Source of the DNA: Cellvibrionaceae bacterium AOL6
Lineage (GTDB): Bacteria; Pseudomonadota; Gammaproteobacteria; Pseudomonadales; Cellvibrionaceae
NCBI GenBank assembly: GCA_003265435.1
Contig: NOXC01000020.1
Location: 1 to 64,000, forward strand
Length of the DNA stretch: 64,000 nucleotides
Reading direction: 5' to 3'
A model generated the notes under the pieces. That model was not told the DNA's origin and searched no databases. It was given only the letters and a program-made list of their open reading frames with translations. Position 1 is the stretch's first letter, and every line of letters starts with the position of its first letter. The translations under genes and the position numbers were made by a program. Below are positions 1 to 8,143 of the stretch, piece by piece.

Positions 1-10
1 CCTTAGCCAT
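1..10 (-). CDS. tufB: Elongation factor Tu, first codons only (runs off the left edge)
   Basis: Only the start codon and two full codons (Met-Ala-Lys) are inside the window, read leftwards from position 10. A GAGGAG ribosome binding site sits just upstream. EF-Tu proteins begin Met-Ala-Lys, and the four tRNA genes Thr-Tyr-Gly-Thr immediately upstream on the same strand are the classic gammaproteobacterial tRNA/tufB operon. The identification rests on this gene order, because ten bases cannot identify a protein by themselves. Confidence 0.7.
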
Positions 11-84
11 CGCTAACGTCTCCTCGATTGGGACTTAAACACACAAAAACACCACCAGAGACCACCCTGATGGCTTAACGAAAA

Positions 85-160
<76 letters not shown>

Positions 161-197
161 CTTAACACTACCAGCCACTCTCAATAGAGCGAGATAA

Positions 198-271
<74 letters not shown>

Positions 272-340
272 GAACATACCGCGTGGTGTGACCTCAGGGC
301 CCCACCCCTTCTTATCGGTTTAAACTTCAAAAACAAATGC

Positions 341-392
341 GCATACATTGGGGTCAGACCCCGTCCGGGGTCCGACCCCAATGTATGCGCAT
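341..392. repeat. REP-like palindrome with GGGGTCAGACCCC core
   Basis: Two 25-base arms, starting GCGCATACATTGGGGTC, face each other around a 2-base centre with one internal mismatch. Each arm contains its own smaller dyad, GGGGTCAGACCCC. Motifs of this kind are typical of REP sequences mobilised by REP-associated tyrosine transposases; that link is from family knowledge, as no transposase is in the window. A related motif recurs at 55154-55283. Confidence 0.75.
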
Positions 393-409
393 GAAGCAAC
401 GCTTAACGA

Positions 410-442
410 CCTTGCTTCGAATATGGTGCAGGGGGGTGGATT
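410..442 (-). pseudogene. Partial duplicate of the tRNA-Tyr 3' end
   Basis: These 33 bases repeat 583-615 with one mismatch. The repeat covers the acceptor 3' strand with CCA and part of the T arm of tRNA-Tyr plus the bases downstream of it. The rest of the tRNA is missing. It looks like a remnant of a former tandem tRNA-Tyr gene, or one border of an inserted or deleted segment. Confidence 0.7.
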
Positions 443-596
443 ATTCGCGGCTCTGCCGCTCACCCTCCGGGTCGTTTCGCTTACGCTCAACGCTCTCCCC
501 GCTGCGCGGGTAGTCGAACCGCGGTGGTTCTCATTCCACCCCCAACGGTTACTTCTCTACCTCACAAGCAAGGCGTTAAAATCCTTGCCTCGAATA

Positions 597-680
597 TGGT
601 GCAGGGGGGTGGATTCGAACCACCGAAGCTTTCGCGTCAGATTTACAGTCTGATCCCTTTGGCCACTCGGGAACCCCTGC
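597..680 (-). tRNA. tyrU: tRNA-Tyr (GTA)
   Basis: An 84-nt class II tRNA with a long variable arm and encoded CCA on the minus strand; the anticodon is GTA. It is the second gene of the tRNA/tufB operon. Its 3' end is partly duplicated at 410-442. Confidence 0.95.
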
Positions 681-742
681 GACAATGTTTTACTTGCCTT
701 CACAAAGCAAGGCGCTTTCGGCTTACCGAAACCGCGGAAAAA

Positions 743-818
743 TGGAGCTGGTGAGAGGAGTTGAACCCCCGACCGGCTGATTACAAGTCAGCTGCTCTAC
801 CAACTGAGCTACACCAGC
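743..818 (-). tRNA. thrU: tRNA-Thr (TGT)
   Basis: A 76-nt cloverleaf with encoded CCA on the minus strand; the anticodon is TGT. It is the first gene of the tRNA/tufB operon and lies about 40 bases downstream of a likely strong promoter. Confidence 0.95.
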
Positions 819-859
819 TTCACAACCAAATTTGACTGTCTGCCAAATGTGGAGGCGGG

Positions 860-888
860 ATTCTATTGAAAGTTATCTCAGGACGCAA
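860..888 (-). promoter_or_regulatory. Sigma-70 promoter of the tRNA/tufB operon
   Basis: On the minus strand TTGCGT and TAGAAT are separated by 17 bases and followed by the GC-rich stretch CCCGCC. A GC-rich discriminator is characteristic of stable-RNA promoters under stringent control. The promoter overlaps the 3' end of the upstream SPOR gene. Confidence 0.6.
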
Positions 889-1516
889 CAGGTAAACAGA
901 AATTTTGTCTTCTTTCTTGCTGGTCGAGCCCTTCCAGCATTCTCGCCCAGGTCAGATCGCTCATATTTTCAGCACTCTCCGGTGCCACTTCGACCCAAAC
1001 CTCTATTTGGGTTCGCTGCACTGTTCTTATTTCAGCTTCCAATCCCTTGGCTTTCATCTCCGCCAGGCGCGCTTGCGCGAGGCGCTCTACGGTGAACACA
1101 CCGAGCGAGACGGCGTTCTTAAGCTCGCCGCGCGCAATCACGTAGCTTTCAATGCCTTGAGCCTGAAGCGTGTTCAAACGCTCAATCGCAGCTCGAGCGC
1201 TATCCTCAGGTGGTAGATGCACCCAGTAGCTCGCACCGGCGGGCAGCTCAATATGCTCCACTGAGGACAACACGTCGATAGAGCGCAACCGTTCGACAAA
1301 AATGGCAGCCTGCTCCTCATCAGGAAAGGGGCCCACCAATTCGCAGAGCGCGTCCTTTTCCTCGACCTCCGCTACCGGAACTGGCGCAACGGGCGCCACC
1401 AGGGACTTAGCCGGCGCCGCCTGCGAGCTCACGGGCTCAGAAGTATCTCTTAGGAAGAAGCCCCACAGCGCGAGCAGCACGTTCACTGCCACGAGGGATA
1501 AGAAGATCAAGCGCAT
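878..1516 (-). CDS. SPOR-domain membrane protein
   Basis: A 212-residue protein with one N-terminal membrane segment (residues 4-22), an Ala/Pro/Val-rich linker and a C-terminal region from about residue 55 to 195 that reads as SPOR-like repeats, the fold that binds denuded peptidoglycan glycans at division sites. SPOR proteins next to coaX are common in gammaproteobacteria. The gene is 61 bases downstream of coaX, probably in the same operon, and its end carries the tRNA promoter. The cellular role is inferred from the domain only. Confidence 0.65.
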   Translation of the reverse strand: MRLIFLSLVAVNVLLALWGFFLRDTSEPVSSQAAPAKSLVAPVAPVPVAEVEEKDALCELVGPFPDEEQAAIFVERLRSIDVLSSVEHIELPAGASYWVHLPPEDSARAAIERLNTLQAQGIESYVIARGELKNAVSLGVFTVERLAQARLAEMKAKGLEAEIRTVQRTQIEVWVEVAPESAENMSDLTWARMLEGLDQQERRQNFCLPVAS

Positions 1517-1577
1517 AGTGTTTGTCCGTTCATTGACTATTTCTTTCGCGGAAGACGTATTTCATTTCGTGCCACGC

Positions 1578-2321
1578 TCAGCATTGCAACGATCGCAATA
1601 CTATGAGTCCATCCATCACACTGTTTTCAACACACTCAACCGCGCCAGAGAAATACGCGGAGAGTGCAGCAGCATCGCCACCACTCACTATTTTAACGGA
1701 ACAATTCGCGCCAAACTGCCGATCAGTGCTCTCAATGAAAGACGACACCATACGCCAGGCACCCAAGTGCACACAGGCCTCAGTGTTCGTACCCAAACTG
1801 TCCCGATTTGCTGGCACGCCTCCGCCTGACACATCTGGCAAGGCGGCCGTTCGCCCAAAGAGCGATGCACCGAGCACGGAGACTCCTGGCGCAATCAGCC
1901 CGCCCTCATGGCGCCCTTCTGCGCTGACCACATCAACCGTAATCGCCGTACCTGCTGAGACGTATAAAAATCGCCGATTCGGATGTTTTGCCCTTACCGA
2001 CAGCATCGCCAACCAACGATCCACACCCAAAGTCTCCGGCTCAGCATAAGCCAAGGACAAGCCAAGGCAACCTTCTCTGACCTTAGCAGAGTGCCACTCC
2101 GCGCGCCCAAAATCGGCAAGCGCCGCCTTTAACGCGAGCTCGGCATCTGCGCCTGCAACATTACTCAACCAGACCTCTTCGAGCGGCGAGCCCAAGGTGG
2201 CCAGCGATTGCGTGAGCGTCACCACGCTCACGCCGCTTTCCGCCCCCTGATGCGTGACGCCATCCTCGCTTAGGAGCAGCCATTTCGTTGCGGTATTTCC
2301 TTGATCTATATAAAGGATCAT
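1578..2321 (-). CDS. coaX: Type III pantothenate kinase
   Basis: Phosphorylates pantothenate, the first step of coenzyme A synthesis, in the cytosol. The 247-residue protein has the ASKHA-fold signatures of the family: an N-terminal phosphate loop DQGNTATKW (residues 6-14), GVDRW in the middle, and AGTAITVD about 20 residues later, plus a late SGGDA motif. Length is normal. The start codon overlaps the birA stop codon (ATGA), indicating translational coupling. The birA-coaX pair is a common arrangement in gammaproteobacteria. Confidence 0.93.
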   Translation of the reverse strand: MILYIDQGNTATKWLLLSEDGVTHQGAESGVSVVTLTQSLATLGSPLEEVWLSNVAGADAELALKAALADFGRAEWHSAKVREGCLGLSLAYAEPETLGVDRWLAMLSVRAKHPNRRFLYVSAGTAITVDVVSAEGRHEGGLIAPGVSVLGASLFGRTAALPDVSGGGVPANRDSLGTNTEACVHLGAWRMVSSFIESTDRQFGANCSVKIVSGGDAAALSAYFSGAVECVENSVMDGLIVLRSLQC

Positions 2322-3295
2322 CTGCGCATCCGTAAGCTGACTTCACCGCCCACAAAAGTGCGAACGCCCTCTGGCTGCTCGAGCTGGAGCTCACCGTGCG
2401 CATCCACACCTCTCGCGACGCCGTTGATGACTTCGCTGCCGCGATGCACCACCACCTCTTGCCCTGCAAATGCGTCTTTGGCGATCCACTCGTCCCGGTA
2501 GCCACTAAAGCCACACTGAGCATAGCCCTCGCACAGCGCTTGCATTTCGCGCAATATTCGGCCCGCGAGCACACTGCGCGACACCGCTAAACCGGCATCG
2601 CGCACATTGATCCAGGGCTGGTCGATCGCCTGATCCGCCGGCATATCCACATTCAAACCCACACCGATCACAGCAACGGTTTCGGAAACAGCGTCCCCCC
2701 CCAGCTCGATCAGAATCCCGCCGGCTTTTCGACCTTCTATTAATATGTCATTGGGCCACTTAAGTCCCACGCCACTCACGCCACATGCCTCAAGCGCTCG
2801 GCTGACCACCACGCCCACGGCGAGGCTCAGGCCCTCAAGTACCGCGACGCCACCGGTGAAATGCCAGCCAAACGAAATATACAGATTTCTCGCAAAAGGA
2901 CTGTGCCATTGACGCCCCCTGCGCCCCCGGCCAGCACTTTGACTTTCTGCAAGACTGGCCACCCCATGAACCGAGCCCTGCTGTCGCCACAAACTCATTA
3001 AATCGCCGTTAGTCGATTCAATGTCGATATGCGTGCGCAGTGAAGCAGATGCTGTCAACGCTGGAGCCGCTTCTGCCAAAATCACCTCGGCATCCAGCAA
3101 CTCCAATGGGGCCATCAATCGGTAGCCGGTGCCTTTCAGTACCTCAATATGCAGGCCCAGCTCGGCAAGGGATTTCACGTGCTTGGCGACGGCCGCGCGA
3201 CTGACTCCAAGCAGCACCCCAAGCTCCTCTCCACTGTGCCAGTCGCCATCGGACACCTCCTGAAGCAAACGAAAGAGCGTTGAATCAGGCGTCAT
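2318..3295 (-). CDS. birA: Biotin-[acetyl-CoA-carboxylase] ligase / biotin repressor
   Basis: Activates biotin to biotinyl-AMP and transfers it to the biotin carboxyl carrier protein; two-domain forms also repress biotin synthesis genes. The 325-residue protein has an N-terminal winged helix (about residues 5-60) followed by the catalytic domain, with GRGRRGRQW as the biotin/ATP loop and KWPNDI downstream. The helix-turn-helix makes it the bifunctional class. It overlaps the end of alr by 11 bases and the start of coaX by 4. No biotin operator is visible in the window. Confidence 0.93.
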   Translation of the reverse strand: MTPDSTLFRLLQEVSDGDWHSGEELGVLLGVSRAAVAKHVKSLAELGLHIEVLKGTGYRLMAPLELLDAEVILAEAAPALTASASLRTHIDIESTNGDLMSLWRQQGSVHGVASLAESQSAGRGRRGRQWHSPFARNLYISFGWHFTGGVAVLEGLSLAVGVVVSRALEACGVSGVGLKWPNDILIEGRKAGGILIELGGDAVSETVAVIGVGLNVDMPADQAIDQPWINVRDAGLAVSRSVLAGRILREMQALCEGYAQCGFSGYRDEWIAKDAFAGQEVVVHRGSEVINGVARGVDAHGELQLEQPEGVRTFVGGEVSLRMRR

Positions 3296-4400
3296 TGAGC
3301 GCCTCGCCAGTATAGACTCGCGCGTAGCGTGTCCCGAGAGCAGTCAAAATTTCGTAGCTGATCGTGCCGCAGGCTTCTCCCAGCTCCGCCACGCCATAGG
3401 CCTCACTTAGGAGCACAAGCTCTCCGGCAGCCCCGTCTGACGCCTCCGCGGAAACGGCATCCGTCACATCAAACATCATACTGTCCATCGACACTCGTCC
3501 CACTTGCGGCACCAACACCTCGTTATAGAGGCCTTGAATACGGTTGCTGCCGATCCGCATTACGCCATCGGCATAGCCGCCTGCAACCGTTGCAATACAA
3601 CTGCGCCGCGCGCACGTAAAGGTGGCGCCGTAACCAATCGGCGTACCGGCGTCCACCCACTTGAGCTGAATGACTGGCAGCGCCAATGTGAGCACCGGAG
3701 CAAGTGTGGAGGCGCCCACCGAACGCAGGCCACCGTACAAACCAATACCCGGCCGACAAAGCTGAAACTGATAGTCGTTGCCAAGAGCACAGGTCGAAGA
3801 ATTTGCCAGACTTAAGCGCAGCTCCGGAAAATCCTCGCGCAATAGCTCAGCAAGCGATCGAAATCGCTCAAGCTGCAACCTATTAAGGGGATGGTCGGGC
3901 TCATCGGCACACGCCATGTGACTGACGAGATAGGAAAAACCAGGCTGCTGCGCAAGCCTGGAGGACTGATGCAGCGAGAGCACTTCGTCGGGCGACATGC
4001 CCAAGCGCCCCATACCCGTATCCACTTTTAACGCATAGGGCGCCCCAGGCAGCACAGAACTCTCCCAGCGCGCCCACATTTCCATTGAGAGCAGAAAAGG
4101 CACAAAACCGCGAGCCGCACACTCACGCTCCTCTCCCGAATAGAGCCCGGTCATGATAAATATTGCGACATCAACGGGAAGTAAAGCCTTAAGTTCTATC
4201 GCCTCAGCGAGCGAAGCCACAAAAAAATGGCGACACCCCGTTCGGTACAAGGCTGGCGCAACTTTGGCGACACCCAAACCGTAGGCATCAGCCTTGACGA
4301 CCGCACCGCAATCCGCAGAAGGCGCTTCGCGCCGGAAGGCCTGCCAATTTGCAGCAATGGCATCAAGATGAATGCTTAATTTTGCGTTGGGGGAACTCAT
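3285..4400 (-). CDS. alr: Alanine racemase, biosynthetic
   Basis: PLP-dependent racemase that interconverts L- and D-alanine for peptidoglycan. The PLP lysine lies in VVKADAYGLG at about residue 36; the second half carries the beta-barrel domain with the GYGATF and GGYADG segments. An ATG nine codons upstream (4427) is possible, but starting at 4400 gives the normal family N-terminus and the usual length of about 370 residues. Its stop overlaps birA. A short reading frame ending ATGA at the same point is listed separately. Confidence 0.9.
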   Translation of the reverse strand: MSSPNAKLSIHLDAIAANWQAFRREAPSADCGAVVKADAYGLGVAKVAPALYRTGCRHFFVASLAEAIELKALLPVDVAIFIMTGLYSGEERECAARGFVPFLLSMEMWARWESSVLPGAPYALKVDTGMGRLGMSPDEVLSLHQSSRLAQQPGFSYLVSHMACADEPDHPLNRLQLERFRSLAELLREDFPELRLSLANSSTCALGNDYQFQLCRPGIGLYGGLRSVGASTLAPVLTLALPVIQLKWVDAGTPIGYGATFTCARRSCIATVAGGYADGVMRIGSNRIQGLYNEVLVPQVGRVSMDSMMFDVTDAVSAEASDGAAGELVLLSEAYGVAELGEACGTISYEILTALGTRYARVYTGEALNDA

Positions 4401-4582
4401 AGCCAAGACAGGATTAAAAAAGCGCATATAACCAAAGCGGACACCAAAAAGCCAGTGCCCGCAGTGGTCTTTTTAACGGCTTTCTCAGTAGTAAGGCTGA
4501 TACATCGCGTTGCGAATCCGCTCCTTGAGATCCGATGGCAGCGGCTCGACACATAAGCCCGCCGCTTCACCGCATTCAGCAA
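4397..4582 (-). CDS. Possible small membrane peptide overlapping the maeA end and alr start
   Basis: A 61-codon frame overlaps the last third of a hundred bases of the malic enzyme gene in another frame and ends in a hydrophobic segment (about 20 residues, GFLVSALVICAFLILSWL). Its TGA stop overlaps the alr ATG as ATGA, a typical coupling arrangement. No convincing ribosome binding site precedes the ATG at 4582. It could equally be chance, since the malic enzyme reading constrains most of the sequence. Confidence 0.15.
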   Translation of the reverse strand: MLNAVKRRAYVSSRCHRISRSGFATRCISLTTEKAVKKTTAGTGFLVSALVICAFLILSWL

Positions 4583-6095
4583 CGGCTACAGCAATGTCCA
4601 GCGACACATCGCGGATATCGGAAAGGGGTGGATACAGACAGCCCTGTTCGATTTCTCGGTCCGTAACTGAACCCGCGAGCGTTTCCGCTGCCGCCAGCAG
4701 CATGTCATCGGTAATGCGAGTCAAACCACCGTGCAGCGCGCCGAGCCCGAGCCCAGGAAAGATATAGGCGTTGTTCCCCTGCCCCGGCACCTTGATTTCA
4801 CCATTGACATGGACCACGCCAAACGGACTTCCACTCGCAAATACAGCTCGGCCATCGCTCCATTGATAGGCGTCTTCCGCACTGCATTCTGCTTTTGAAG
4901 TTGGATTAGAAAGCGCAAAAATGACCGGCGCATCGTGTGTTTGCGCAAGAAACTCCACAATTTCTCGTGTGAACACGCCGGGTGTCCCGCTGGCACCGAT
5001 GAGCACTTCAGGCTGAATTTGTCTCACCGCCTCCTCAAAGGTCATCGGCGGCATGGCCTTACAAAACGGCTGCACATGAGGCCCGACCGTGTCGTAGTCG
5101 TCCACCGTCACTAGGCCCGCCCTATTGACGTAGTACAGGCGATCACGCGCCTGCTGCTCGGACAGCCCTTCACGCTTAAGCGCCTCGACCAACAGTGCAC
5201 CAATGCCTGTCGACGCCGAGCCCGCCCCTAAAAACAAGAACTTCTGTTCGGATAATTTTTGCCCGGTAAGATGCGTACTGGCCATCAGGCCAGCGACGGC
5301 GACCGAGGCCGTGCCCTGAATATCATCGTTAAAACACAGCAGCCGATCACGGTAACGCTCAAGTAAGGTCACCGCGTTTTGCGTCGCAAAATCTTCAAAC
5401 TGCAACAAGGCATTTGGAAAGCGCACCTTTACCGCCTCAACAAACTCTTCGATGAAGGCGTCGTACTCTTCCCCCCGGACTCTAGGTTGACGCAAGCCGA
5501 GGTAAAGCGGGTCACTGCGATATTTCTCATTTTCCGTACCGACGTCCAGTACGATCGGCATGCAATGCGCCGGGTCAACACCCGCACAGGCACAGTACAA
5601 GGCCAGCTTACCGATGGGAATGCCCATGCCGTTCGCGCCGAGATCACCGAGGCCCAGAATGCGCTCTCCATCCGTCGCGACGATCAACTGTACTTCTTGT
5701 TCTGGCCAGTTCCCGAGGACCTGCTCGATATTGCCGCGATCCTTTATCGTCACATAGAAGCCCGCCGTCTCGCGGAAATTTGCTGCAAACTCCTCGCAGG
5801 CCTGGCCTACGGTTGGCGTATACACAAGCGGCATCAACTCCTGAGTGTGTTCAACCAATAAACGATAAAAAAGCCGCTCATTGCGCTTTTGCAAGGAGCT
5901 CAAATACATGTAGCGATCGATATCGCTGGGTTGCTTTCGCACATTGATCAGCGCGCGACTGACTTGCTGATCCATCGTACTGACGAAAGGTGGAAGCATG
6001 CCGACCAAGCCGAGCGCTTCGCGCTCAGTTTGGGTGAAAGCCGTGCCTTTGTTTAAACGGGGGTTTTTCAGAACATCGTATCCGCTGATTGACAT
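4485..6095 (-). CDS. maeA: NAD-dependent malic enzyme
   Basis: Oxidative decarboxylation of malate to pyruvate in the cytosol. The 536-residue protein has the malic enzyme N-terminal domain with the YTPTVGQACE catalytic-tyrosine motif, the metal-binding FEDFATQNA and NDIQGTASV segments, then a Rossmann domain with GAGSAS. It is slightly shorter than the roughly 560 residues of the E. coli SfcA type. The order maeA-alr-birA-coaX is on one strand, but an 84-base gap before alr leaves room for a separate promoter. Confidence 0.9.
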   Translation of the reverse strand: MSISGYDVLKNPRLNKGTAFTQTEREALGLVGMLPPFVSTMDQQVSRALINVRKQPSDIDRYMYLSSLQKRNERLFYRLLVEHTQELMPLVYTPTVGQACEEFAANFRETAGFYVTIKDRGNIEQVLGNWPEQEVQLIVATDGERILGLGDLGANGMGIPIGKLALYCACAGVDPAHCMPIVLDVGTENEKYRSDPLYLGLRQPRVRGEEYDAFIEEFVEAVKVRFPNALLQFEDFATQNAVTLLERYRDRLLCFNDDIQGTASVAVAGLMASTHLTGQKLSEQKFLFLGAGSASTGIGALLVEALKREGLSEQQARDRLYYVNRAGLVTVDDYDTVGPHVQPFCKAMPPMTFEEAVRQIQPEVLIGASGTPGVFTREIVEFLAQTHDAPVIFALSNPTSKAECSAEDAYQWSDGRAVFASGSPFGVVHVNGEIKVPGQGNNAYIFPGLGLGALHGGLTRITDDMLLAAAETLAGSVTDREIEQGCLYPPLSDIRDVSLDIAVAVAECGEAAGLCVEPLPSDLKERIRNAMYQPYY

Positions 6096-6156
6096 GCGCT
6101 CTCCTGCTTGCGGGCTGCCATAGGGGCCCCGGGTATGTCATCCCGGTGCGAGATCA

Positions 6157-7206
6157 CTACTCTTCAAGTGTAGCGGTCGAACCCGAACGGGTCGAGCCTC
6201 TCTGAACGACCTTAAACCCGGTATCCACATACGGAGACTCAAGCAGCTCACCATTCAATCGCGCAAAGATCATTTTCATCGCACGCTCCCCCATCTCATA
6301 GCGACCCACCTGCACGCTACTCAAGCCAGGCATGACTTGCGCGGCCATTTCAATATCGTTGAAGCCGCAGACACCAATCTGCTCCGGCACGGAGAGGTGC
6401 ATCTTTTGACAGGCAAACAACACCCCAAGCGCAAGGTCGTCGTTACAGCAGAATACGGCATCCAGATCACCCCCACACTGCCCCATTAAACTGCGGAAAA
6501 GCTCACCACCGCGCCCCACCGAAGAAGGCTGTGGCGTTGTGACAACACGCCGCTCATCAAGCAACCCGTGCTGCTGCAAAACCTCGCGGTATCCTTCGAG
6601 GCGCTGGCAGGAACGAGGGTCCATTCGCGCCCCCAAAAAACCAATGCGGCGATAGTGACGACTCAGTAAGGTTTCCACGACCGCTTTCGCCGCCTCGAAA
6701 TGACTGAAACCCACATTCATATCCAGCGGCGTGTCCAGACGCTCCATTATTTGCACAATGGGCAAGTCCACCGAAGCCAAGAGCTGGCGAGCGGCGTCCG
6801 TCTGATCACCGCCGGTGATAATCAGCCCTTCGGGGTTTTGCCCTAGAATTGTTCGCAGAGAGCGCTCTTCCTCTAATGGTGAGTAATGGGTATCCGCGAG
6901 CAACACTTGATAGCCCGCTGGACCCGCCACTTTGTATATACCACTGAGCACTTCATTGAAGACAACATTGGACAGAGAGGGAATCAGCACCCCTATCACC
7001 CGAGAGCGAGATGAAGCGAGATTACTCGCCGAGCGATTGGGAATGTAACCAAGCGCCTGAATGGATGCTTCCACTTTTGCACGAAGGGCATCCGTCACGC
7101 CCTCGAATTGATTGACGACGCGCGATACCGTAATGGCGCTGACGCCTGCGTGTCGGGCGACGTCAGCCAAGGTCACACGGTTGGCGCCTCTGCGCCCGCT
7201 TTTCAC
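6157..7206 (-). CDS. LacI-family transcriptional regulator, GntR-like
   Basis: A 349-residue LacI-family repressor: N-terminal helix-turn-helix (residues about 10-30, LADVARHAGVSAITVSRVVN), hinge helix around residue 55 and a periplasmic-binding-protein-like effector domain. The recognition-helix SAITVS and the effector domain resemble the gluconate repressors of Pseudomonas more than PurR or GalR. It follows the SapC gene by 37 bases on the same strand. A GntR-like operator lies upstream of gluconokinase at 12035-12050, and three other LacI-type dyads lie upstream of the receptor gene; it may bind either set. Confidence 0.8.
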   Translation of the reverse strand: MKSGRRGANRVTLADVARHAGVSAITVSRVVNQFEGVTDALRAKVEASIQALGYIPNRSASNLASSRSRVIGVLIPSLSNVVFNEVLSGIYKVAGPAGYQVLLADTHYSPLEEERSLRTILGQNPEGLIITGGDQTDAARQLLASVDLPIVQIMERLDTPLDMNVGFSHFEAAKAVVETLLSRHYRRIGFLGARMDPRSCQRLEGYREVLQQHGLLDERRVVTTPQPSSVGRGGELFRSLMGQCGGDLDAVFCCNDDLALGVLFACQKMHLSVPEQIGVCGFNDIEMAAQVMPGLSSVQVGRYEMGERAMKMIFARLNGELLESPYVDTGFKVVQRGSTRSGSTATLEE

Positions 7207-7243
7207 TGCCCGCTCCTTTGAATTCGCATCATTGCAAGCGCCA

Positions 7244-7969
7244 CTAAGAGAGACGAGCGCGCTTCATGTTGATCAACTTCTTCATATTATTCATAGAAGC
7301 AATAATCAAATACGCACCCTGTAAAAACCCCGCGCGATGCAAGCGAACAACATCTTCGTCTGCCAGCGCTGCGAGCCTTTCTTCTGTGATCGTGTAATAG
7401 CCTTCTAGCTTATGTTTTTGCCCCGGGCGTAATTCGATCTCGATGCTCACCGACTCAATCAAACCAAGTGAATCGTATGCCGCAAACATCGTTTTACTGA
7501 TTTCGATACCACTATGAATCGCCTGCAGCATCGCACTGATGCGCTCGATGTAGGGACTATTTCCGCCGTGCTCCAGGAATACGCGCTGCCCATCGGCAAC
7601 GTCGACACGTGGGTCATCCATATCGACATGGATCACCGGCTCCTGGCGCAACTCACCCTCGAATTCGCGATTCTGGAATCCAATAAGAAAGGGGCCGCGA
7701 TCGACGACCGCAGGCACATAGCTCGCCTGCCAGCCTTCGCTGTCTAAAAACAGGTTTTCGCCCTGTTCAAAGCCCAGCAACGCCAGGGACTGGAACTCAC
7801 CCGTTTCAGGGTTTTTGTGGATGAGGATGGGGTATTCTCGCTGAATATCGCCAAACTCTGTGGGAAAAGTCAGCACAAAGGGATTGGCATCCCCGTACTC
7901 GGCTGATTTTCGCGTACTTACACGCAGATCCTTGTGCTCAATATTGTTCAACAAAACATGCTTTGTCAT
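7244..7969 (-). CDS. SapC-family protein
   Basis: A 241-residue protein of the SapC family (name taken from Campylobacter SapC; not the SapC peptide permease). It is soluble-looking, with no signal peptide or membrane segment. In marine gammaproteobacteria and Caulobacter such genes typically lie beside TonB-dependent receptors for sugars, often with LacI regulators, as here. Biochemical function is unknown. I chose the ATG at 7969 because AAGGG lies 7 bases upstream; an upstream ATG at 7990 lacks this. A terminator separates it from the receptor gene. Confidence 0.7.
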   Translation of the reverse strand: MTKHVLLNNIEHKDLRVSTRKSAEYGDANPFVLTFPTEFGDIQREYPILIHKNPETGEFQSLALLGFEQGENLFLDSEGWQASYVPAVVDRGPFLIGFQNREFEGELRQEPVIHVDMDDPRVDVADGQRVFLEHGGNSPYIERISAMLQAIHSGIEISKTMFAAYDSLGLIESVSIEIELRPGQKHKLEGYYTITEERLAALADEDVVRLHRAGFLQGAYLIIASMNNMKKLINMKRARLS

Positions 7970-8085
7970 AGTCTGACCCTTACTGCTCAACCCCTTGGGG
8001 TGAGGGTTTATTTTTATCGTTCAGGCCGCCACTTCTATGGTGACAGCGCGAACATTAAACCACAGAGCAGAAGCGTCCTCCAGAT

Positions 8086-8114
8086 ACAAAAAAAGCCGCT
8101 GTTTCCAGCGGCTT
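8086..8114 (-). terminator. Rho-independent terminator after the TonB-dependent receptor
   Basis: On the minus strand an 8-bp perfect stem (AAGCCGCT/AGCGGCTT) with a 6-base loop is followed by a run of seven T. It lies 30 bases past the receptor stop and 117 bases before the SapC start. Confidence 0.9.
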
Positions 8115-8143
8115 CTTGTACGACAATTAAGTGCAACTACACA

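Larger units (their letters stand above)
272..596. other. Gene-free spacer between tRNA-Gly and tRNA-Tyr, filled with repeats
   Basis: The spacer is unusually long for this operon. It holds a near-perfect 52-bp palindrome (341-392) and a copy of the 3' end of tRNA-Tyr (410-442). The remainder contains tRNA-like arms around 520-545 and short AAGCAAGGCG-type spacer repeats. I see no protein gene; short ORFs here lack ribosome binding sites. Confidence 0.7.
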
